From: CADEDV01 sp036383515
GTDB lineage: Bacteria > Bacteroidota > Bacteroidia > Chitinophagales > Chitinophagaceae
Length of the DNA: 64,000 nucleotides
Assembly: GCA_036383515.1 (NCBI GenBank)
Contig: DASVOE010000113.1
Coordinates: forward strand, 61,745-125,744
Direction of reading: 5' to 3'
Shown here: positions 27,350-36,149 of the stretch, one piece after another
Position numbering within the stretch: position 1 is the stretch's first letter
How the letters are laid out: each line of letters begins with the position of its first letter
The notes under the pieces: model-generated
Seen by the model: the letters and a program-made list of their open reading frames with translations, nothing else
Told to the model about the DNA's origin: nothing
The model's database searches: none
Translations under genes and position numbers: made by a program

Positions 27350-29032
27350 ATGCAAGTAACCAAGACATTCAAACGGATCATCTTTTTGGAATTAGCAATA
27401 CCTGTTGCCTTATTAACAATCGGCATCTATCATGGATTGATGCAAACCATTTACCGGGCCGGGGTTTTAAAAGACGTTTCCTTTGCAAAACTGGATTATT
27501 ACCAGGGCCTCACTTTACACGGCGTTATTAATGCCATTGTCCTCACCACCTTTTTTGCTGTTGCCTTTGGTCACGTTACCATAGCTTTCTATTTCAAAAA
27601 AGAACCTAATAAAAAACTGATGTGGCTCAGCTTCTGGCTGATGCTGACAGGAACAGTAATGGCTGCATGGGCTATGCTGGCCGGCAAAGCTTCTGTACTC
27701 TATACTTTTTATCCGCCACTGAAAGCTCACCCCCTGTTTTATCTCGGTGCAGCTTTGCTTATTGTTGGTTCATGGGTTCCTTTATTTGACTGGGCACGGA
27801 TGTATAATCAATGGAAAAAAGAAAATCCACAAACAAAAACACCCCTGGCAGTGCTTGGAACATTGATCAATTTTATCATTTGGTTTGTATGCACCCTCGC
27901 TGTTGCCTATGAAGTACTGGTATTACTGATTCCCTGGTCAATGGGATGGACAGACACCGTAAATGTAAACCTGGCAAGAACACTATTCTGGTTCTTTGGC
28001 CATGCACTGGTGTATTTCTGGTTATTGCCTGCTTACATCATGTTCTATACAATTTTGCCAAAAGTTGCAGGTGGAAAATTGTATTCTGATCTTGCCGGCA
28101 GAATTGCGTTGTTTCTTTTCCTGTTATTCTCTATTCCTGTAGGCGTTCATCATCAATACAGCGATCCAACCATTACACAAGGAGTAAAATTTTTTCATGG
28201 GATGCTGACCTATGGTGTTGCCATCCCAAGTTTCATTACAGCATTCACTATTGCAGCTTCCCTGGAGTATGCAGGTAAACTACGGGGTTCAAAAGGATTG
28301 TTTGGATGGATGAAAAAACTTCCCTGGTTTGATCAGAACAAGTTTTTATTTTCTTACTTCATAGGAGGTCTTATACTTTTCATTTTTGGTGGTGTTACCG
28401 GCATTATCAATGCTTCTTATTCATTAAATGCTGTTGTACACAATACCGCCTGGATGCCCGGCCATTTTCACATGACGGTGGCAGGACCTGTTTTCCTAGG
28501 CATTATAGGAATGAGTTTATATATCTATTCCAAAATGAGTGGCAAAAAAATATTCATGCCGAAAATTGCCACTATCGTTCCTTATTTATGGGTTATCGGG
28601 ATGCTGATCTTTTCATTTGGCATGAGCTGGGGCGGTTTGCGTGGTGAACCCAGGAGGACGAATCTTGGAATGACTTACCTGAATCCGGACAATGCATTAT
28701 ACCGCAGTGATTGGGTGCCCACAACTACGCTTGCTCTGCTCGGTGGTATTATCATGTTTGTAGCCGGTATATTATTCATCATTGTTTTCTTTGGCACTAT
28801 CTTAAAAAAGAAAACAAGTGAAGGTGTTTTGGAAATACCGGTGAGTGAAGCTTATCATGATGAAAAAAGAATAGCCATTTTTGACAGGTTCAAACCCTGG
28901 CTGGTAACCATGTTTATCATCATACTACTGGCTTATGTGCCTGCTTTATTAAATGTAAATAAGAATAGCGGTCCCAACGCTCCCCGTTTCAATGTTGACA
29001 ATCCTATGCCAGAAAAAGCTGTAAAGAAATAA
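27350..29032 (+). CDS. ba3-type cytochrome c oxidase subunit I (B-family haem-copper oxidase)
   Basis: 560 residues, about 13 membrane helices. Metal ligands seen: low-spin haem His57 (YYQGLTLHG) and His374 with active-site haem His372 (MPGHFHMT); CuB ligands His218 and His267-His268 (GVHHQYSDP). Tyr222 in HALVYFWLLPAY is in the cross-linked Tyr position needed for O2 reduction, and the surrounding sequence is very close to Thermus ba3. B-family oxidases have high O2 affinity and one proton channel. A derived NO reductase of this family would normally lose that Tyr, so O2 is the expected substrate. Confidence 0.95.
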   Translation: MQVTKTFKRIIFLELAIPVALLTIGIYHGLMQTIYRAGVLKDVSFAKLDYYQGLTLHGVINAIVLTTFFAVAFGHVTIAFYFKKEPNKKLMWLSFWLMLTGTVMAAWAMLAGKASVLYTFYPPLKAHPLFYLGAALLIVGSWVPLFDWARMYNQWKKENPQTKTPLAVLGTLINFIIWFVCTLAVAYEVLVLLIPWSMGWTDTVNVNLARTLFWFFGHALVYFWLLPAYIMFYTILPKVAGGKLYSDLAGRIALFLFLLFSIPVGVHHQYSDPTITQGVKFFHGMLTYGVAIPSFITAFTIAASLEYAGKLRGSKGLFGWMKKLPWFDQNKFLFSYFIGGLILFIFGGVTGIINASYSLNAVVHNTAWMPGHFHMTVAGPVFLGIIGMSLYIYSKMSGKKIFMPKIATIVPYLWVIGMLIFSFGMSWGGLRGEPRRTNLGMTYLNPDNALYRSDWVPTTTLALLGGIIMFVAGILFIIVFFGTILKKKTSEGVLEIPVSEAYHDEKRIAIFDRFKPWLVTMFIIILLAYVPALLNVNKNSGPNAPRFNVDNPMPEKAVKK

Positions 29033-29086
29033 AATGAAACAAGTCATGATAATGCTTATCACCAATCAGAATGTTTGTTTATGGCG

Positions 29087-29110
29087 AACCCGACTGCCGG
29101 CAGTCAGGTT
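29087..29110. repeat. 24-bp near-perfect palindrome between oxidase subunit I and SCO genes
   Basis: AACC-c-GACTGCC-GGCAGTC-a-GGTT has no loop and no T-run. It may be a dispersed palindromic repeat, a dyad operator or an mRNA processing site. It lies within the 109-bp gap, the longest spacing in the oxidase operon. Confidence 0.5.
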
Positions 29111-29141
29111 CCGTTTGGCCAAAAACAATAAAAATAAATAA

Positions 29142-29762
29142 ATGAAGAAAGTATCCTCCATATGGTTTTTTGCTCTGATGGTGTTTGCTCTGCCGGCAAT
29201 AGCCTGGGCGTTGGTGAGCTGGTATGAAAAGAAAGTAGAAAGGTTGCCGGTACTGGGCAGATCAAAAGAACATCGTATTGCGGATTTTCAATTAAGCAAC
29301 CAGGACTATACAATAAAAAAAACAGCAGATTGGAAAGACAAGATTGTTGTCGTTGATTTCTTTTTCACGCATTGTCCGGTCATTTGTCCCAAAATGACAA
29401 ACAGTTTAAAGAAAGTACAGGCCGCATGGCAGGGTGATAAAGAAATATTGATCAATTCATTCACGGTTGATCCAGAGAGAGACAGTGTTGCCCAACTAAA
29501 AAAATACTGCCGTCAGTTCGGGATCAATACTACAAACTGGGACTTATTGACCGGGGATAAAAAAGATATCTATAAGCTGGCCCGTAACAGTTTTATGATC
29601 GTTGCTACAGATGGCGATGGCGGTCCTGATGATTTTATTCACAGCGATAAGCTAGTACTTATTGATAAACAAAAAAGAATAAGAGGATATTATGATGGCA
29701 CCAGCAACGAAGACATAAACCACCTCATTACTGATATAAAAAAAGTAAAAGATGAAAATTAA
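29142..29762 (+). CDS. SCO1/SenC-family copper chaperone
   Basis: 206 residues. An N-terminal membrane anchor (about 5-25: SIWFFALMVFALPAIAWAL) is followed by a thioredoxin-fold domain. Copper ligands: CPVICPKM (CxxxC, about residues 79-83) and His in DDFIHSDKLVLID. SCO proteins load copper into the CuA site of oxidase subunit II and sometimes NosZ. The stop overlaps the next cytochrome c gene by 11 bp, tying it to the oxidase operon. Confidence 0.94.
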   Translation: MKKVSSIWFFALMVFALPAIAWALVSWYEKKVERLPVLGRSKEHRIADFQLSNQDYTIKKTADWKDKIVVVDFFFTHCPVICPKMTNSLKKVQAAWQGDKEILINSFTVDPERDSVAQLKKYCRQFGINTTNWDLLTGDKKDIYKLARNSFMIVATDGDGGPDDFIHSDKLVLIDKQKRIRGYYDGTSNEDINHLITDIKKVKDEN

Positions 29763-30288
29763 AAGTCTATTAACGGTATTCTTCCTTATCACCGGCGTAA
29801 TAGCTGCCATAGCCGACCCGCCTGAAGAAGGGAAAACTATTTTCATGACACGTTGCGCTGCTTGTCATAATGTAAACAAGGTATTGACAGGACCTGCGCT
29901 GGCAGGTGTGCATGAACGCCGTTCTATTGAATGGATCGTCAAATTTGTTCACTCATCGCAAACGCTGATAAAAGGAGGTGATAAAGATGCGGTAGCTATT
30001 TTTGAAAAGTTCAATAAAGTGCCAATGCCCGATCATCCCGACCTGACCGAAGCGAATATTAAAAATGTTATTGAATATATTAAGACAGCTACCAAAATTT
30101 CAGATGAGAAAGGACCTTTTATTAAGCCAAGAGATTTAAAAAAAAGTTATATCCCTCTCTCACTTCAAAATGATTACCTTTTTTTCATCGGGTATCTTGT
30201 AGTGGTGAGCCTGCTTGCTACAGTATTGTGGTATGCTGTTACTATAAAAAAATTCCAGCGTTCGCCGGAAGAAGACGATGCGGCGTAA
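29752..30288 (+). CDS. Membrane-anchored cytochrome c
   Basis: 178 residues. Signal peptide (LLTVFFLITGVIAAIA), one haem site CAACHN (about 36-40), a likely axial Met in VPMPDHPDL, and a C-terminal membrane helix (YLFFIGYLVVVSLLATVLWY, about 143-165). This is probably the electron donor to the upstream ba3 oxidase, tethered to the membrane. It is the last gene of the operon and is followed by a hairpin terminator. Confidence 0.93.
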   Translation: MKIKSLLTVFFLITGVIAAIADPPEEGKTIFMTRCAACHNVNKVLTGPALAGVHERRSIEWIVKFVHSSQTLIKGGDKDAVAIFEKFNKVPMPDHPDLTEANIKNVIEYIKTATKISDEKGPFIKPRDLKKSYIPLSLQNDYLFFIGYLVVVSLLATVLWYAVTIKKFQRSPEEDDAA

Positions 30289-30321
30289 AAGCAGACGTCG
30301 TTGGTTTTCGTTTCTGAAAGG

Positions 30322-30343
30322 CCCCTGTTCTCAGGGGTTTTTC
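30322..30343 (+). terminator. Terminator of the ba3 oxidase operon
   Basis: CCCCTG-ttct-CAGGGG followed by TTTTTC, 33 bp after the cytochrome c stop. Confidence 0.85.
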
Positions 30344-30404
30344 AGTGTCATGGCCAGCTTCTTAACTGGTGTGAATTAAATTTCCATTCAGGTGTTATAA
30401 TTTG

Positions 30405-31124
30405 CTACCCGTTTTTTACTACATACCAGGGGCTTAATTTTTCGTTCATTGGGTTTTTGACAATATGTATATCCTGTGCCGGCATATAACTTTGTGCAAG
30501 AAGAAATACTTTTTCACCTTTATCATTTATTGCCACATCTGTTACCAGCATGGCATGTCCCGGAAATCCACCTTTGATAAAGACATCTCCAGGTTTGATC
30601 AGGTCCACATCCGGAGATGGTTTTAATTGCTTTTCCAATGAAGCAGAGCCACACCAGTCAAATACATTTTCGAGGTATTGATCAAATAGCAGCCTGTTGC
30701 TGCCACCCTGCCATCGATAAACTTTATCATTGTTATCGGTGAAAACAATTTCATTAAATCTTTCTTGCATAAATAAGTATTCTCCTCTTAACCGCATCAC
30801 GGCATCGGCGCATTGCTGCAGGTCTTTTTGACCAATGGATATATCCATCACCGCAAATTGTGCTGATTGATTTTTCTTGAGTAGCCTGTTGTAGAGATAA
30901 ACTTTTTTATCAGGCCTGAGTGGAATACTTCTCAGCCACTCACCAAAAGAACCTGTTTTGTTTGTAATCCGCTTAAATCCCGATGGCGTTTTAATATCAG
31001 CCACTTTCCTGTATGTGTTGTTTTCAAATCTCGTAGCAGGCTTTTTATATGGAATTGATTTTTTCTCCCTGTGATAGCATGATACCAGCAATAATCCTAT
31101 AAAAACAGGTAAGGCTCTCATCAT
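30405..31124 (-). CDS. DUF4846-family lipoprotein
   Basis: 239 residues. Lipoprotein signal peptide with lipobox (FIGLLLVSC, Cys16). The body matches the DUF4846 family: GSFGEWLRSIPLRPDKKVYL, CADAVMRLRGEYL, DPVDLIKPGDVFI-like segment (VDLIKPGDVFIKGGFPGHAM) and VFLLAQSYMPAQDIH. The conserved G-H-A-M and Q-S-Y-M-P-A-Q residues suggest an enzymatic NlpC/amidase-like pocket, but no activity is known. It is followed by and convergent with the oxidase operon. Confidence 0.88.
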   Translation of the reverse strand: MMRALPVFIGLLLVSCYHREKKSIPYKKPATRFENNTYRKVADIKTPSGFKRITNKTGSFGEWLRSIPLRPDKKVYLYNRLLKKNQSAQFAVMDISIGQKDLQQCADAVMRLRGEYLFMQERFNEIVFTDNNDKVYRWQGGSNRLLFDQYLENVFDWCGSASLEKQLKPSPDVDLIKPGDVFIKGGFPGHAMLVTDVAINDKGEKVFLLAQSYMPAQDIHIVKNPMNEKLSPWYVVKNG

Positions 31125-31208
31125 GACTTCTAAGAGTCATCGTTGAAAAAAATCCATACGTTTTTGTGACTTTAAAAAATGTCTGCTGCTCAAACCACAA
31201 AGCCCTTA

Positions 31209-31871
31209 TCAGTATGTGAAAACCGGCTTGTTCATACCCGCCATTATCCAGATCACGACGAGACTCAGAATGGCGGCAAAATAACACCAAACGGAAACAA
31301 CAAATCCGCTATAAAAAGTAATAGCAAAAAGATAAGAAACCGCAAAAACAACGCCCAACCATTTCATTCGTTTGATGCCGGAAATAAAAGGAGGAAGAAT
31401 AGTAGATAAAAAATAAAGTAAACTAAAAACGATAATGCCTGTTTTGGATTTCGACGGGAAATCAAACTCGTAATGAAGATGATGATCCATGCGAATTACC
31501 TGCACGGGAAAATACAACAGAACCCACCCGATCCCAATGAATACAGTTATTCCAATAGCGAGTAGTACGTTTATCCGTTTTATACGCATGGGATCTTTTT
31601 CAAGCAGGCGAATGGTCAGTGGCACCAGGATAGGCCAGACCATCATGGCAAATACAAGAAAAGTATAGGTATAAAATGATTGCCCCGATGCGAGATCAGC
31701 ATTCTTTAAGGATAACCACAACATTCCTTCCGACAACTGTTGTATAGAAAATAAAAAAGGAATGCCTGCAAACAGGCCCTGGGGTATCGTTTTTGCCTTT
31801 ATAACACCTGTAGTGCCGATTACACTAAGTACTGCGCTGGCTCCAAAACTGGCTCCGGCCGAAAAACACAT
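31209..31871 (-). CDS. DUF6629-like multi-pass membrane protein
   Basis: 220 residues beginning MCFSAGASFGASAVL, the characteristic start of this family (MCFSA...ASF). About seven hydrophobic helices are spread over the protein (for example AVLSVIGTTGVI, LFAGIPFLFSIQQ, YTFLVFAMMVWPILVPL, VLLAIGITVFIGIGWVLLY). Function unknown. The DUF number is from memory of the N-terminal signature. It stands alone, 84 bp upstream of the DUF4846 gene on the same strand. Confidence 0.75.
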   Translation of the reverse strand: MCFSAGASFGASAVLSVIGTTGVIKAKTIPQGLFAGIPFLFSIQQLSEGMLWLSLKNADLASGQSFYTYTFLVFAMMVWPILVPLTIRLLEKDPMRIKRINVLLAIGITVFIGIGWVLLYFPVQVIRMDHHLHYEFDFPSKSKTGIIVFSLLYFLSTILPPFISGIKRMKWLGVVFAVSYLFAITFYSGFVVSVWCYFAAILSLVVIWIMAGMNKPVFTY

Positions 31872-32092
31872 AATATCTCCCTTCTTTTTATGTATACTCG
31901 TCTCTGCGTTTTCAAAGAACAGTACCAGCTGATACCGTCCCGTGTAAGGTAGGCTTTGTTTTGCTATAAGATGAATAGAGATTTATGCTGATCACAATCT
32001 GTTTATTAACATACTCCTGCTGTACATTATAGACCCATTTATATTTCTACACGGGATTATGATGTAAAATCCGGCGGCAACTATAACTAACT

Positions 32093-32100
32093 TACTTTTG
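32093..32100 (+). promoter_or_regulatory. -7 element (TACTTTTG) directly before the helicase gene
   Basis: TACTTTTG fits the TAnnTTTG consensus and ends five bases before the ATG at 32106. Initiation about 5-7 bases downstream would give a leaderless helicase mRNA. No ribosome binding site can fit in the remaining space if this promoter is used. Confidence 0.5.
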
Positions 32101-32105
32101 CTCAT

Positions 32106-33431
32106 ATGCTTACAAAAAACATTTCTACCAGCAGTATATTATCAAAACTAAAAATCAAGTCGCTCAATGAAATGCAACAGGCTTCCATTGAAGCTATGGA
32201 TAAGCATAATAACGTACTGCTGTTATCTGCTACCGGCTCAGGCAAAACATTGGCCTACCTGCTGCCGGTGATCAAATTATTAAATCCTGATAGTACAAAA
32301 ACCCAGGCTATCATCATCGTGCCTTCCCGTGAACTCGCTTTACAGATCGAAACCGTTTTTAAAAGCATGGGAACTAATTTTAAAATAACCTGTTGCTATG
32401 GCGGTCATTTAAGAGAAACAGAAGAAAATAACCTGAAGCAACCTCCTGCATTGTTAGTAGGTACTCCCGGCAGATTAGCTGATCATATTCGGAGAGGAAA
32501 CATTACTATCGATACAATTGAAACATTGGTATTGGATGAGTTTGATAAATCATTGGAACTTGGATTCGTGAATGAAATGTCTTTTATTATTGGTTCACTA
32601 AAATCTATCAATAAAAGAATATTGACATCTGCTACTGAAGCTGTGGAAATTCCTGGTTTTATCGGTATGGACCACCCGGTCAAGCTTGATTTTTTAAATG
32701 ATAAAGACGAAGAAACCGGGCTCACTATTAAAATGTTGCTCAGCGATGGTAAAGACAAATTGGAAACGCTTTTCCGGTTGATCTGTATGCTGGGTAATCG
32801 TTCCACTATTGTTTTTTGTAATCACCGCGAATCGGTAGAGCGAACCAGCAAATGGCTGAAAGAAAAAGATATTGTCAACGAATTTTATCATGGGGCTATG
32901 GAGCAGCAGGAACGGGATGCGGCCTTGTGTAAATTCAGGAATGGAACTGCCAACGTATTGGTCACTACAGATCTTGCTTCAAGAGGATTGGATATTGCAA
33001 ATATCCGTTACATCATCCATTATCATTTGCCGGGTAGCGAGGATATTTTCACACACCGCAACGGGCGCACGGCCCGGATGGATGCCAGTGGCACAGCCAT
33101 TCTTATTTTATCACCCGAAGAAAAACCACCCGATTATATTGACAAGGAGATAGAAAAAATTCAATTGCCCGGGATAGCAACCGTTCCTGACAAACCGCAA
33201 TGGTCAACATTGTTTATAGCTGCTGGCAAAAAAGACAAGGTGAATAAAGTAGATATCGTGGGTTTTCTATCCAATAAAGGACAATTAAAGAAAGAAGATA
33301 TTGGTTTGATCGAAGTAAAAGATTTTTTCTCCTTCGTAGCGGTGAAAAAAATAAAAGTGAGTCATACCCTGCAATTGATCAAAGAGCAGAAAATAAAGAA
33401 TAAGAAAATAAAGATCGCAGTAGCAAAATAA
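32106..33431 (+). CDS. DEAD-box-type RNA helicase (DEFD variant)
   Basis: 441 residues. Motif I SATGSGKT (about 40-47), Ia PSRELALQ, Ib TPGRLADH, II VLDEFDKS (DEFD in place of DEAD), III SATEA, IV TIVFCNHRES, V TTDLASRGLDI and VI HRNGRTARM (usual HRIGRTGR). The helicase core is complete, with a basic C-terminal extension (about 365-441, ending KIKNKKIKIAVAK) that may bind RNA. It is likely involved in ribosome assembly or cold adaptation. The unusual residues in motifs II, III and VI mark a Bacteroidota-type subgroup. Confidence 0.93.
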   Translation: MLTKNISTSSILSKLKIKSLNEMQQASIEAMDKHNNVLLLSATGSGKTLAYLLPVIKLLNPDSTKTQAIIIVPSRELALQIETVFKSMGTNFKITCCYGGHLRETEENNLKQPPALLVGTPGRLADHIRRGNITIDTIETLVLDEFDKSLELGFVNEMSFIIGSLKSINKRILTSATEAVEIPGFIGMDHPVKLDFLNDKDEETGLTIKMLLSDGKDKLETLFRLICMLGNRSTIVFCNHRESVERTSKWLKEKDIVNEFYHGAMEQQERDAALCKFRNGTANVLVTTDLASRGLDIANIRYIIHYHLPGSEDIFTHRNGRTARMDASGTAILILSPEEKPPDYIDKEIEKIQLPGIATVPDKPQWSTLFIAAGKKDKVNKVDIVGFLSNKGQLKKEDIGLIEVKDFFSFVAVKKIKVSHTLQLIKEQKIKNKKIKIAVAK

Positions 33432-33517
33432 GACAGTTGCCCGTTCCTATTCTGCTTCGATAGCTTTGTCTTTCTCCTTATTATTTTATATTCGTAAACA
33501 TAAACAACCAACTGATC

Positions 33518-34015
33518 TTGAAAAAGCGACAAGATTACATCTCCTGGGATGAATATTTTATGGGAGTAGCATTACTCTCTGCCCAACGAAGCAAAGACCC
33601 GAGCACACAGGTAGGCGCCTGTATTGTAAATACTAAAAATAAAATTGTGGGAGCAGGATATAATGGCCTGCCCATTGGTTGCAGCGACGACGATTTCCCG
33701 TGGGAAAAACAGGGAGAATACCTGGATACAAAATATCCGTATATCTGTCATGCGGAATTGAATGCTATTTTAAATAATATCGGGATGGAACTACAGGACT
33801 GTAAAATTTACACGGCACTCTTTCCCTGCAACGAATGTGCAAAAGCTATCATTCAATCCGGTATCACCGAAGTTATTTATCTCTCCGACAAATATGAAGG
33901 CAACGATGTCTTTAAAGCTTCTAAGATCATGCTTGATAAAGCAGGTGTGAAATACAGGAAAGTAAACTCAAAGCTCAATAAGCTGGTGCTGTCATTTAAT
34001 GAAGCAGATGTTTGA
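33518..34015 (+). CDS. Deoxycytidylate deaminase-type zinc deaminase
   Basis: 165 residues. Zinc-deaminase motifs: HAELNAI (His/Glu) and PCNECAKAII (two Cys). The N-terminus KRQDYISWDEYFMGVALLSA and KDPSTQVGACIV is strikingly like eukaryotic dCMP deaminases. The TTG at 33518 is taken as start because this conserved N-terminal block lies before the first ATG and no upstream in-frame ATG exists. The enzyme would convert dCMP to dUMP for dTMP synthesis. The DUF1801 gene starts 3 bp downstream. Confidence 0.88.
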   Translation: MKKRQDYISWDEYFMGVALLSAQRSKDPSTQVGACIVNTKNKIVGAGYNGLPIGCSDDDFPWEKQGEYLDTKYPYICHAELNAILNNIGMELQDCKIYTALFPCNECAKAIIQSGITEVIYLSDKYEGNDVFKASKIMLDKAGVKYRKVNSKLNKLVLSFNEADV

Positions 34016-34018
34016 AAA

Positions 34019-34441
34019 ATGAAAGCTAACATTCCTAAGATAAGATCGCTGCTGCAATTATATGAACTACTTCCCGAGCAGGAAAGAATAATAGTGGATG
34101 TACTTCGCCACCTGGTAAAAGATAATCTTCCGGACTACTGTAAAGAAAAATTATCCTACAATGTTCCTTTTTTTTATGGGCATAAAAGTATTTGTATTAT
34201 CTGGCCTTCCACCATACCCCGGGGTGGAATTAAGAAAGAGGTGCTGCTGGGTTTCTGGTATGGTAACCGGCTAACCGATAAAGACCATTATCTTTTGCAT
34301 GGCAGCAATAAACAAATATTCTATAAAATATATTATGACGTGGAGGAGATTGATCAAAAACCTCTTATAAAATTATTAAAAGAAGCTGCCTCCCTCGATC
34401 GTCAATGGAAATTAAAACCGGCAAAAAAATCGTTTCGTTAA
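34019..34441 (+). CDS. DUF1801-family protein
   Basis: 140 residues. The segment YCKEKLSYNVPFFYGHKSIC and the strand pattern that follows (VLLGFWYGNRL, KQIFYKIYYDVEEID) match the DUF1801/YdhG-like fold, a frataxin-like small alpha-beta domain of unknown biochemical role. It starts 3 bp after the dCMP deaminase stop and is probably co-transcribed. Convergent with the M20 peptidase gene. Confidence 0.82.
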   Translation: MKANIPKIRSLLQLYELLPEQERIIVDVLRHLVKDNLPDYCKEKLSYNVPFFYGHKSICIIWPSTIPRGGIKKEVLLGFWYGNRLTDKDHYLLHGSNKQIFYKIYYDVEEIDQKPLIKLLKEAASLDRQWKLKPAKKSFR

Positions 34442-34475
34442 TTTGCTCCAATTGCCCATTTGCTATGAAAAGATA

Positions 34476-35762
34476 TCATCTTGTAAGCCGGTAAATTACC
34501 AACGCAGTTCGCCTGATAAGTTTAGGATACTCCTTCAGGTTAATAATTTCTCCCGGCGCATGTGAACCCTTGCCCGAAGCTCCCAGTCCATCCAAACAAT
34601 CAAGATAATTGGCTACGTATGAAATATCGCCGGCGCCTCTTGATCCGGGGTTACCGGCTTTTACTTCACCATAACCTAAGGACATACTTACGTCGTTCAC
34701 CACCTTTACTAATTTTTCATTCCCGGGAGTTGGTGGCATGGAAGGAATACCATCCATAAAATGGATGGTGGCTGTCGTTCCGGGAAGATGTTGTGATACG
34801 ATCTTTCGCATCGTGTCCCTTGCATTTTCTTTTTGCTGTTCGGAAAGAAACCGCAGATCACCGATCACTACTGTTTTTGGCGAAACAATATTCGTCTTAC
34901 CCGATACTTCTCCCTTTTGTGCTTCAGTATGATAATTCACATCAGAACCGCCAATAAACAATGCAGGGTTAAACGTGAGATAAGGTTGATTGCCCAACTT
35001 TTCCCTGAACGTATTAATAATTCTTGAAGCTTCGTAGATAGAGCCATACCCTGCATTACCAAATATTCCGGATGAATGTGCCTGTTTCGCTTCTACTTCG
35101 AGCTTCCATTCACTCGCACCACGACGTGCCGTTGCGACGGTACTCAAACCAGCAGCTCCTTCAAATCCCAAAGCGATATCGTGCTGCTTAGCTCTTGCGA
35201 TAAAATCGCCCCGGCTTATGTCACGGGGTTCACCAGCATTTTCTTCATCGCCTGTAAAATAAATAGTGATACTGACATCCTCCAGCAATCCTTGTTTGTG
35301 CAAAGCTTTTAGTGCAGCTATCACCAGCACATCACCTCCTTTCATATCATTCACTCCCTGGCCTGTTGCAGTGCTATCATTCAACATCGTGAATGGATTG
35401 GGCGGCATATCAGGTTCAAACACGGTATCCAGGTGCCCGATCAAAAAAAGTTTTTTGCCCTTCTTCCCTTTACGATAAGCTACGAGATGTCCTGCTCTTT
35501 TTAATGAATCAGGCATGGGAATCCATTCTACGGTGAATCCCATTGCCTTCAATTCCTTTCCATATAATTCCCCGGTTTTTTTAACCCCTTCTATATTAAA
35601 TGTACCGCTGTTGATATTCACGGACTCTTTCAATAATTGCAGGGTTGCCGGCATATCCGTATTAATATTGGCAATGATTTGCTGTTCGGCTTTAGATAGT
35701 GGTTGTGTGGCTGCATTCAATACCATTAATAAAAATGCAACTGAGCAAAGCTTTTTTTTCAT
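34476..35762 (-). CDS. Exported M20-family metallopeptidase (glutamate carboxypeptidase-like)
   Basis: 428 residues. Signal peptide at 1-20 (MKKKLCSVAFLLMVLNAAT). Zinc-ligand regions are intact: IGHLDTVFEP (His, Asp), GQGVNDMKGG (bridging Asp), TGDEENAGEP (catalytic Glu and ligand Glu), LGFEGA, and a late His in GKGSHAPGE. The dimerisation or lid domain lies at about 205-320. This is closest in type to CPG2-like carboxypeptidases that remove C-terminal glutamate; the substrate is not determined. Located in periplasm or outside. Confidence 0.92.
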   Translation of the reverse strand: MKKKLCSVAFLLMVLNAATQPLSKAEQQIIANINTDMPATLQLLKESVNINSGTFNIEGVKKTGELYGKELKAMGFTVEWIPMPDSLKRAGHLVAYRKGKKGKKLFLIGHLDTVFEPDMPPNPFTMLNDSTATGQGVNDMKGGDVLVIAALKALHKQGLLEDVSITIYFTGDEENAGEPRDISRGDFIARAKQHDIALGFEGAAGLSTVATARRGASEWKLEVEAKQAHSSGIFGNAGYGSIYEASRIINTFREKLGNQPYLTFNPALFIGGSDVNYHTEAQKGEVSGKTNIVSPKTVVIGDLRFLSEQQKENARDTMRKIVSQHLPGTTATIHFMDGIPSMPPTPGNEKLVKVVNDVSMSLGYGEVKAGNPGSRGAGDISYVANYLDCLDGLGASGKGSHAPGEIINLKEYPKLIRRTALVIYRLTR

Positions 35763-35803
35763 CCTTATATTTTGTTTAAAATTTTTTTGATAATAAGTCC
35801 CTG

Positions 35804-36070
35804 TTATTTTGAAGGAAGCTTTCGGGAGTTACTTAAATACGTTGCCACTACTTCCTCCATATCCACTTCCATAAGATTGGCCATCGTTAACAACCACATC
35901 AGCACATCGCCAAATTCTTCTTTTGCATTTTGAATATCTCCTCTTGCGATCGCAGAAGAAAGCTCTCCCACTTCTTCATGAAACCATAGGGCAGTGTGAT
36001 AAATGCCACGTTTATTATCTGTTTCAAAATACCTGTCCTTTACAATTTGTTGCAGTGCTGAGATTTCCAT
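35804..36070 (-). CDS. MazG-like nucleotide pyrophosphohydrolase
   Basis: 88 residues from the ATG at 36070. A non-ATG in-frame codon at 36103 would add 11 residues lacking family similarity. The MazG metal-binding pattern is present: FHEEVGELSSAI (ExxE) followed by KEEFGDVLMWLL (ExxD). A single small MazG domain of this sort hydrolyses NTPs or dNTPs to monophosphate and pyrophosphate, often for house-cleaning. It sits between the M20 peptidase and the rRNA methyltransferase, all on the minus strand. Confidence 0.87.
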   Translation of the reverse strand: MEISALQQIVKDRYFETDNKRGIYHTALWFHEEVGELSSAIARGDIQNAKEEFGDVLMWLLTMANLMEVDMEEVVATYLSNSRKLPSK

Positions 36071-36149
36071 ACCGGTTCCTGTTAGTTGAATTGGTTCCCA
36101 CAAACACTAAGATTACAAAGAAAATGTATTGTGGCATAGAAAAATTCAA

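Noticed and set aside
27350..29032. Subunit I as a B-family-derived NO reductase
   Set aside because: The cross-link tyrosine (Tyr222 in HALVY) and ba3-like helix VI are kept, which points to O2 reduction.
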